Below are positions 3,757 to 8,029 of a stretch of 8,029 nucleotides of DNA, one piece after another. The stretch lies in the NCBI GenBank assembly GCA_017501345.1, contig JAFVXC010000017.1, positions 1-8,029 of the forward strand, given 5' to 3'. Position numbers and translations under genes: made by a program. This DNA comes from Clostridia bacterium (GTDB lineage Bacteria; Bacillota_A; Clostridia; Oscillospirales; CAG-272). Each line of letters begins with the position of its first letter. Within the stretch, counting starts at the first letter, position 1. Below the pieces are notes generated by a model. It saw only the letters and a program-made list of their open reading frames with translations. It was not told the DNA's origin and did not search any database.

Positions 3757-4329
3757 ATGTATTACGCGGTATATAAAAATGTGCGAGATAGTGCTTGGAA
3801 GTGTCTGTTAGATTTTCACCTCGACTCCCTGCCGATCGACGTTCTTAAGATCACCCGCGAAGCGGACATTCGCGTGATCCGGAACAGCCTGGTAAACGAT
3901 CTCTTGCCGGGAGAACGCGGAAAGGCATACTACAACGGGATTAAATGGATCATCATCTACGACGATCTGCAACCTACCGTAGTATCCCGCTTCACCGTTG
4001 CGCACGAGCTCGGACACATCTTTCTCGGCCACGAGTTACAGCGACTAAAATACGCCGATGTGGAGGAATTTAAGCGGAAACCGAAATCCGAGCAGCAAGC
4101 CGATCAATTCGCTCTGCGCCTTCTCTGCCCCGCGTGCGTCCTCTGTGGGCTCGACCTGCACACACCCGATGAAATTGCCGACGTATGCCGCGTACCGCAC
4201 GACACCGCCAAAATCCGCGCCGAGCGAATGGAGCTACTGTACCAACGAAGCAGATTTCTCACAAGCCCTCTCGAACGGGAGGTCTATGAGAATTTTGAAG
4301 AATTTATAAAGAAAAAGAATCAGAAGTAA
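3757..4329 (+). CDS. immA: ImmA/IrrE-family zinc metallopeptidase
   Basis: A 190-residue protein with the zincin motif HELGH at residues 83-87 inside FTVAHELGHIFLGHE. Glu112 lies in SEQQADQFALRLLCP, the family's third-ligand region (ExxADxFAxxLLxP). His83, His87 and Glu112 should bind zinc and Glu84 is the catalytic base. ImmA proteins cleave the cognate immunity repressor when the element is induced, so the adjacent repressor is the expected substrate. The start codon is 3 bases after the repressor stop and no Shine-Dalgarno sequence is visible, so translation probably depends on reinitiation, keeping protease below repressor. Length is within the family range. A Cys-rich stretch after the third ligand (CPACVLC, 124-130) is slightly unusual. 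Confidence 0.9.
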   Translation: MYYAVYKNVRDSAWKCLLDFHLDSLPIDVLKITREADIRVIRNSLVNDLLPGERGKAYYNGIKWIIIYDDLQPTVVSRFTVAHELGHIFLGHELQRLKYADVEEFKRKPKSEQQADQFALRLLCPACVLCGLDLHTPDEIADVCRVPHDTAKIRAERMELLYQRSRFLTSPLEREVYENFEEFIKKKNQK

Positions 4330-4347
4330 TATTCGGAGGCATATTTT

Positions 4348-5181
4348 ATGGAGAATTTTCTCACAGTTCTTCTTTTAATTCCGGTAATAGGAGTAATAGT
4401 GCTTCCGTGGTTAGGGATGTCACTTGAATATATATATTATTTGGTCGTGGATTCAATCAAAGAAAAGAGATTACAACTCACAGAAAAAAGATTACTGATC
4501 GAGAGAAAAGAAAACAACCAAATCGAGAAATATAAAAAGCTTTGTAGGGAGATCGAGAAAGACAAGAAAGAAGTCGAGCGAGACAAGCAAGAAGTCCGAG
4601 AAGGAAAACAAAAACTCCTCGAAGATAGAGAAGCCTTTGAGTTAGAAAAGAAGCAGATAAGAGAGCAGATCATAGAAGCCGCCGAGCGCGAAGCGGAAGA
4701 GATCATAGACCGAGCACAAACTGAAGCAGCTTGTCAAAAGGAAGATGCTAAACAAGAGGCCGCCAAGATAATCGAACGTGCGGAAGCAGATGCCCGGGAA
4801 AAGGTAAAAAACATATTCGCTCTTAACAAAAAAGTAGGCGACAAAGCAGATCCGATTCGCGTCGCCTTGTATGAAGAGTGTCGAAATCAAGCCGAACGCT
4901 TGCTTGAAAACACAGATTCGAGCCGCATCAGAAACGCAACCTCGACCGATCTTGAAGTGATAAGTGTTCAAATCGACTTAGAAAACTCCCTCTCCGCTAC
5001 CATTCGTTCCGGAAGCAAAACGTACGAAACTACCCTTCACGGGTGCAAATGCCCCGATTTTGATAAGGGCAGAAATCTGTGCAAGCACATGATCTTCCTC
5101 GCACACGCGGTCGGTGTGTTTGAAACGATCCCCGAGGAGGCATTTGAAAAAGCACTTGAAGAGAAAGGAGAAACCAAGTGA
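4348..5181 (+). CDS. Membrane-anchored coiled-coil protein with C-terminal SWIM zinc finger
   Basis: A 277-residue protein with three regions. Residues 4-24 form one membrane segment (FLTVLLLIPVIGVIVLPWLG). The basic residues after it predict an N-terminal anchor with the rest in the cytoplasm. Residues about 38-160 are a long, highly charged coiled coil rich in Glu and Lys. Residues about 203-258 form a small beta-rich domain ending in C233-x-C235-x9-C245-x-H247 (CKCPDFDKGRNLCKHM), the SWIM zinc-finger signature CxCxnCxH. SWIM domains bind DNA or proteins. GGAGG lies 8 bases before the ATG, and the stop overlaps the integrase start (GTGA). Between immA and integrase is where lysogenic elements often keep accessory genes such as exclusion or defence genes. 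I know of no described protein with this exact architecture, so its function is open. Confidence 0.8.
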   Translation: MENFLTVLLLIPVIGVIVLPWLGMSLEYIYYLVVDSIKEKRLQLTEKRLLIERKENNQIEKYKKLCREIEKDKKEVERDKQEVREGKQKLLEDREAFELEKKQIREQIIEAAEREAEEIIDRAQTEAACQKEDAKQEAAKIIERAEADAREKVKNIFALNKKVGDKADPIRVALYEECRNQAERLLENTDSSRIRNATSTDLEVISVQIDLENSLSATIRSGSKTYETTLHGCKCPDFDKGRNLCKHMIFLAHAVGVFETIPEEAFEKALEEKGETK

Positions 5182-6626
5182 AAAGAGCCGCAGCCTATAT
5201 CCGCGTTTCCGATGAGCGGCAGGACGAGTTTTCTCCTGATTCGCAGCTGAAGCTCATTCGCGATTATTGCAAAAGAAACGAGATCGAGCTCCCCGAGGAG
5301 CTGATCTTCTACGACGATGGCATTTCCGCAAAGTCCACCGCGAAAAGAGAGCAATTCAATAATATGATCGCCCTCGCAAAGCAAAAGGAAAAGCTCTTCG
5401 ACGTGATCCTCGTGTGGAAGTTCTCACGCTTTGCGAGAAATCAGGAGGAGTCGATCGTCTATAAGTCCTTGCTCCGAAAGAACGGGATCGACGTCGTTTC
5501 GGTTTCCGAGCCCATCCAGGACAACCCCTTCGGCGGTCTGATCGAGCGTATCATCGAATGGATGGACGAGTATTACCTCATCCGCCTCTCCGACGAGGTG
5601 CGCCGCGGTATGACCGAACGTGCCACAAGGGGCAAGCCAAACTGTGCCCCGCCCTACGGCTACAATATGAAGGATGGCGAGTATATCGTAAACGAGGAGG
5701 AAGCCGCCATCGTTCGTCAGATCTTCGATATGTTCGTAAACGGCAGTACGGTACGACAGATTTCCGACCACCTTCTGAAGCTCGAAGTTAAAAACCACTA
5801 CGGCAATCCGATCGACAACCGCGGAGTCGAATACATCATCAACAACCCCTGCTACATCGGATATGTCCGTTGGAACCCGAACGGTCGATCGGCGTCGAAA
5901 CGGAATTATAACAACCCGGAGGATATCTTGAAAAGATCAACACACGTGCCGATCGTCTCCGAAGCCGTCTTCAAGGACGCACAGAGCCTTATGGAGGCGC
6001 GAAGGCGGCGGGGAGTCAAATATACCCGTGAAAGCACTTCCGTGAATATGTACGCCCTCAAGGGGCTCGTGAAGTGCAACACCTGCGGCTCGACGCTCGT
6101 ATATGCTCCGCGTAATCAAGGTCTGCAATGCCATAAATACGCGCGCGGCACCTGCCCGGTGTCACACTACGTTTCCCTCTCAATCTTAAACAAAATGGTG
6201 GTCGACGCCTTGAGAGAGTCGGCAAGGACCTTAATGTTTGACATCGACACGTCTTCACAACAAAAAAAGACGGCATCCTCACAGGAGCGCGTCGATTATG
6301 CAAAGCTGATCGCCGCCGAGCGCCTAAAGATTGAACGTGCAAGGCAAGCGTATCAAGCCGGGGTAGATTCCCTCTCTGACTATAAAGCATCGAAGATAAG
6401 AATCGAAGCCGAGATTGAGAAGCTCAAAAAAGAGCAGCAAAAACAAAACGAAAAGCGCACCGACGTTGATCTGCGCGCGTTCGCCAAAACGGTCGAACAG
6501 ACCGCCGATCTGCTCGAAAGCCCCGATGCTCCCGAGGAGCTGAAGAACCAAGCCCTCAAAGCCATCGTCAAAAAGATCGTGTTTTTCAAACCCGAGAAGC
6601 GGGTAGAAATTCACTATTATATTTGA
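5178..6626 (+). CDS. Large serine recombinase (integrase/excisionase of the element)
   Basis: A 482-residue protein. The resolvase-type catalytic domain (about 1-145) opens with AAAYIRVSDERQ, with Ser11 as the nucleophile, and carries the FSRFARN arginine motif (82-88). A Recombinase domain (about 155-260) has PPYGYNMKDGEYIVNEEEAA and QISDHL. A zinc ribbon uses C300, C303, C318 and C326, a coiled coil spans about 375-425, and a short C-terminal tail follows. Length is in the normal large-serine-recombinase range and no key residue is missing. The start is GTG at 5178, overlapping the SWIM gene stop, with AAAGGAG 7 bases upstream. It catalyses attP x attB integration and, with a directionality factor, excision. 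Its stop is about 40 bp from the junction with cotJC, the usual position of int beside its attachment site. No terminator was found after it. Confidence 0.95.
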   Translation: MKRAAAYIRVSDERQDEFSPDSQLKLIRDYCKRNEIELPEELIFYDDGISAKSTAKREQFNNMIALAKQKEKLFDVILVWKFSRFARNQEESIVYKSLLRKNGIDVVSVSEPIQDNPFGGLIERIIEWMDEYYLIRLSDEVRRGMTERATRGKPNCAPPYGYNMKDGEYIVNEEEAAIVRQIFDMFVNGSTVRQISDHLLKLEVKNHYGNPIDNRGVEYIINNPCYIGYVRWNPNGRSASKRNYNNPEDILKRSTHVPIVSEAVFKDAQSLMEARRRRGVKYTRESTSVNMYALKGLVKCNTCGSTLVYAPRNQGLQCHKYARGTCPVSHYVSLSILNKMVVDALRESARTLMFDIDTSSQQKKTASSQERVDYAKLIAAERLKIERARQAYQAGVDSLSDYKASKIRIEAEIEKLKKEQQKQNEKRTDVDLRAFAKTVEQTADLLESPDAPEELKNQALKAIVKKIVFFKPEKRVEIHYYI

Positions 6627-6639
6627 AATCCCGAATACA

Positions 6640-6690
6640 AAGCCTAAAATCATCAGTTTTTGCAGTCCGCTCCACCGAGCTGACTGATTA
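6640..6690. other. Right attachment junction (attR or attL) inside cotJC
   Basis: The boundary between element and host is placed where cotJC similarity ends, at the Asp33 codon (6667-6665). The crossover therefore lies near 6660-6670. The left side (integrase side, A/T-rich, AAAATCATCAG) would be the attP half and the right side (cotJC coding) the attB half. A weak 5-bp inverted repeat (ATCAG at 6652-6656, CTGAT at 6684-6688) is centred at about 6670 but could be chance. The exact core dinucleotide cannot be fixed without the other junction. Confidence 0.65.
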
Positions 6691-6763
6691 TGATCTGTGC
6701 CAGCATCGGATTCGGGTTTTTGATCTTTACGGGGTACTGCAGCTTCTTTTCATAGATCCACAT
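6653..6763 (-). pseudogene. cotJC: 5' fragment of cotJC, interrupted by the element
   Basis: ATG at 6763-6761 with AAGGAGAAGG 4 bases upstream, 14 bases after the cotJB stop. The fragment opens MWIYEKKLQYPVKIKNPNP and continues to QLGGAD. CotJC proteins, manganese-catalase-like ferritin-fold coat components of about 190 residues, start this way and continue GGADGEL. Here Asp33 is followed by Cys-Lys-Asn-stop, so the metal-binding four-helix core is absent and about 155 residues must lie elsewhere. The last three codons and stop come from the element. With a serine recombinase next to the break, this is an insertion, not random decay. If the element excises precisely, the gene would be restored. 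The remainder of cotJC is expected past the far end of the element, outside this window. Confidence 0.85.
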
Positions 6764-6777
6764 ACTGCCTTCTCCTT

Positions 6778-7290
6778 TCAGTTGCTGTCAAGGTGCCAGG
6801 GCCACGGACCCTCCACCCATTTCCAGCAGGTCTTGCTTCGGTTGTCGTAAAGCGTCATCGGACCGCATTCCTCATTGATCCTTTCAAGGAGGCAGCTCCG
6901 CTCCTCGATCAGCTTATGATAGTACGCGAGAGCGCAATCCGAGTCGGGATATGCGTTCAGATAGTGCGCCACGTCGACAATGCCGAACTCAAGCTTGCGC
7001 AACTTCTCAGTGAGCTCGCAGCAGACCGCATCTCCGCTCGAAGGATACGCCCCTTCCCTTGCCTTTACACCGTGCACGTTGTCTGCGTGATAGTGATGCG
7101 CACCGCCTGCCGTGTGGTGATGATGGTTTCCCGCAACGCCCGGCCTTCCCGTGCAGCCGCAATGGCTTCCACCGCCCATTCGGGTATTATAGGGGCAGGA
7201 ATAAGGCGTTCCGCGATTCATCGCGTGGGGATGCGAGCTACATCCCGTGCATCCGTTCCCTACCCGTGCATTCATTTCCTTCTCACCCAT
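6778..7290 (-). CDS. cotJB: CotJB spore coat protein with Cys/His-rich N-terminal extension
   Basis: A 170-residue protein. Residues about 92-167 are the CotJB domain: LTEKLRKLEFGIVDVAHYLN, then DSDCALAYYHKLIEE, and the closing PMTLYDN and KWVEGPWPW motifs. CotJB works with CotJA and CotJC in the inner spore coat. Typical CotJB proteins are about 85-90 residues, so residues 1-90 here are an added region rich in Gly, Cys and His (C14, C17, H20, H22, C32, H43, C44, C46, H56-H59, H65, H66, H68), suggesting metal binding or coat cross-linking. The ATG at 7290 is supported by AAGGAGGG 7 bases upstream, so the extension is really translated. It overlaps the cotJA stop by 8 bases. Mother-cell expression is expected. 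Confidence 0.9.
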   Translation of the reverse strand: MGEKEMNARVGNGCTGCSSHPHAMNRGTPYSCPYNTRMGGGSHCGCTGRPGVAGNHHHHTAGGAHHYHADNVHGVKAREGAYPSSGDAVCCELTEKLRKLEFGIVDVAHYLNAYPDSDCALAYYHKLIEERSCLLERINEECGPMTLYDNRSKTCWKWVEGPWPWHLDSN

Positions 7291-7552
7291 TACAGCGCCC
7301 TCCTTTCGAACGATCTACGCACAGAAAGGGCAGATCAAGCTCCTCAAAGATCGTTCCCCGGTGCAGGGCGGTATCAAGATCAAGGATCCGATCGAATCGC
7401 TGTATCGGCGCGTAGACCATTCCGACGGGATAGCCGTCAAGCCCCCAGGACGATTCGCACACGCCGTGGTGGTGTTCCCTTTCGGCACACGCGCAGTCGG
7501 TGTCGTTTCCCATCCGTGCACGCATCGTATCCGTCATATTTTCAGTATACAC
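7283..7552 (-). CDS. cotJA: CotJA spore coat-associated protein
   Basis: An 89-residue protein, first gene of the cotJ operon. The family core is PVGMVYAPIQRFDRILDLDT, followed by ALHRGTIFEELDLPF, matching the CotJA pattern of a Tyr-x-Pro-x-Gln stretch, a 'leading to G-T-x-F-x-E-L' segment and a Pro-Phe end. The N-terminal 35 residues carry a small Cys/His cluster (CACAEREHHHGVC), echoing the extension on CotJB. The start is GTG at 7552-7550, with GGAAAGGTG about 10 bases upstream. ATG codons at residues 6 and 10 are alternatives without a better ribosome site. CotJA is needed in B. subtilis for assembly of CotJC into the coat. Here CotJC is interrupted, so the operon as it stands cannot make the whole set. 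Confidence 0.88.
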   Translation of the reverse strand: MYTENMTDTMRARMGNDTDCACAEREHHHGVCESSWGLDGYPVGMVYAPIQRFDRILDLDTALHRGTIFEELDLPFLCVDRSKGGRCNG

Positions 7553-7611
7553 TTCGTTGTTTCACCTTTCCTTTCATAAATTTCTGTGACCGTCTTATCG
7601 GCGGTCATTCC

Positions 7612-7640
7612 ATTTTATGCGGCTTTTTGTCGAAGTGTGT
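7612..7640 (-). promoter_or_regulatory. Candidate mother-cell sigma promoter of the cotJ operon
   Basis: On the minus strand, CATAAAAT at 7619-7612 resembles the -10 of sigma-E/sigma-K promoters (CATAnnnT), with AC at 7638-7637, 17 bp before it, fitting the loose sigma-K -35. A sigma-E -35 was not evident, although B. subtilis cotJ is sigma-E dependent. The leader down to the GTG at 7552 holds a small hairpin (7588-7592 with 7602-7606). Confidence 0.3.
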
Positions 7641-7641
7641 C

Positions 7642-7678
7642 AAAAAGGGGCTGTCTCACTAAGGTGAGACGAGCCCCT
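7642..7678 (-). terminator. Rho-independent terminator for the surface-protein gene
   Basis: A long stem joins 7647-7659 (GGGGCTGTCTCAC) to 7664-7677 (GTGAGACGAGCCCC, one bulged G) around a 4-nt loop. On the minus strand it is followed by TTTTT (7646-7642). It would stop leftward transcription coming from the gene at 7855 onward before the cotJ promoter. It is also the outer end of the MITE-like element. Confidence 0.65.
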
Positions 7679-7827
7679 GAAATAGAACTCGACGAATGAA
7701 ATTCGTCGTTTTGCCACAAAAGCAATATAAAATTCACCGAGAAACTGCGTCAAAAACGTTCGAGTTTCCGAAAATAGCGGGTTCCAATTCGCCATTTTCG
7801 ATCGGGCTGTCTCTTTGAGACAGCCCG
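7647..7827. mobile_element. 181-bp MITE-like structured repeat
   Basis: Ends are a 12-bp terminal inverted repeat, GGGGCTGTCTCA (7647-7658) and TGAGACAGCCCG (7816-7827), matching at 11 of 12 positions. It is flanked on both sides by AAAAA (7642-7646 and 7828-7832), which could be a 5-bp target duplication. The interior has no gene but several hairpins: each terminal repeat folds on itself (right end 7803-7813 with 7817-7827), CGACGAAT/ATTCGTCG (7690-7697 with 7701-7708), and CGAAAATxGCG/CGCxATTTTCG (7769-7779 with 7790-7800). An outer AACTCG/CGAGTT pair (7686-7691, 7761-7766) encloses part of it. A non-autonomous element moved by a transposase elsewhere is the best reading. A structured RNA or plain terminator pair is the alternative. 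Confidence 0.5.
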
Positions 7828-7854
7828 AAAAATTTCACTTACGGATGAGGAGAA

Positions 7855-8029
7855 TTATTCCTCATCCTTCTTGCGGACAGCTGCCGCCGCGGGAAGGATC
7901 AGAGCGAGTGCGACGAGTGCCGTAGCTCCGCCGATGACCGAGCCACAGCCCGAATCCTCATCGTCGGTATCTGCATCGGTGCCATCGCCGTCGGTTACGA
8001 CGTCTGCGGTGGTATCGTCATCATCAGGC
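7855..8029 (-). CDS. Surface protein C-terminus with membrane anchor, partial
   Basis: The last 57 codons of a minus-strand gene that begins beyond the right edge. Residues 1-25 of the visible part are an acidic, Asp/Thr-rich low-complexity stalk (PDDDDTTADVVTDGDGTDAD). Next come the motif SGCGSVIGG, one membrane segment (ATALVALALILPAAAAV) and a short positive tail RKKDEE. Stalk, Cys-Gly-Ser motif, membrane helix and basic end form a C-terminal anchor of the kind that, to my knowledge, is common on secreted proteins of gut Clostridia. There is no LPxTG motif. The extracellular domain is unseen, so function is unknown. The gene is host chromosomal and reads toward the MITE-like element and its terminator. 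Confidence 0.75.
   Translation of the reverse strand, partial: PDDDDTTADVVTDGDGTDADTDDEDSGCGSVIGGATALVALALILPAAAAVRKKDEE

Noticed and set aside
5424..5798. Minus-strand frame inside the serine recombinase gene
   Set aside because: Antisense to the conserved catalytic and Recombinase domains. No ribosome site.
6627..6700. tRNA gene as the attachment site
   Set aside because: No cloverleaf can be drawn here. The sequence next to the integrase is cotJC coding sequence, and serine recombinases often target protein genes.
7588..7606. Hairpin GACCG/CGGTC in the cotJ leader as a riboswitch or terminator
   Set aside because: Only a 5-bp stem with a 9-nt loop, no T-run and no recognisable riboswitch core.
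6793..7662. Long plus-strand open frame (289 codons) opposite the cotJ operon
   Set aside because: It is the antisense shadow of cotJA and cotJB, both with clear family motifs and ribosome sites. The plus frame is Arg/Ser/His-rich without domain-like features and has no good ribosome site.
7803..7827. Right-hand hairpin of the MITE-like unit as a rho-independent terminator
   Set aside because: The 11-bp stem is perfect, but neither strand has a T-run on its 3' side. It is better explained as the terminal inverted repeat.

Overview
The window carries the right-hand part of an integrated temperate phage or phage-like element (positions 1 to about 6665) and its junction with the chromosome of a spore-forming, low-GC-type Gram-positive host (about 6665 to 8029). 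The host is most likely a gut-type Clostridia member. This rests on a cotJA-cotJB-cotJC spore-coat operon, strong AGGAGG-type ribosome binding sites, consensus TTGACA/TATAAT promoters and a surface-protein tail of a kind I associate with Clostridia. No genus can be named from this sequence.

Layout. Positions 1-3041 (minus strand) are the early lytic operon of the element: a 49-residue protein, a tail-anchored coiled-coil protein with an 11-residue repeat, two Cro-like HTH proteins, several small unknown proteins, a replisome organizer of the Lin1244/Lin1753 (DUF4373) type holding three 21-bp iterons, then two small overlapping genes running off the left edge. Positions 3042-3219 are the genetic switch: two consensus promoters facing each other and three pairs of CTGA[G/T]TT repeats as likely operators. 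Positions 3220-6626 (plus strand) are the lysogeny module: HTH repressor, ImmA/IrrE-type metallopeptidase, a membrane-anchored coiled-coil protein ending in a SWIM zinc finger, and a large serine recombinase whose GTG start overlaps the SWIM gene.

The junction is the most informative part. About 40 bp past the integrase stop, on the minus strand, lies the start of cotJC (good ribosome binding site, 33 family-like residues). Homology stops abruptly at Gly-Gly-Ala-Asp and a stop codon follows three codons later. cotJB and cotJA follow intact in normal operon order. The element therefore appears to be inserted inside the sporulation gene cotJC, with the serine recombinase next to the junction. 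This is the geometry of the skin element in sigK and SPbeta in spsM of Bacillus subtilis, where the element is excised in the mother cell to rebuild a sporulation gene.

A second notable layer is non-coding. Two plus-strand units lie antisense to the lytic operon in its intergenic gaps. Each has a consensus promoter, a 5' hairpin and a strong intrinsic terminator whose end overlaps the 3' end of the neighbouring minus-strand gene. The one just before the replisome organizer has the position, direction and size of phage lambda OOP RNA.

On the host side, cotJB has an unusual Cys/His-rich N-terminal extension. A 181-bp structured MITE-like element lies between the cotJ operon and the 3' end of a surface-protein gene.
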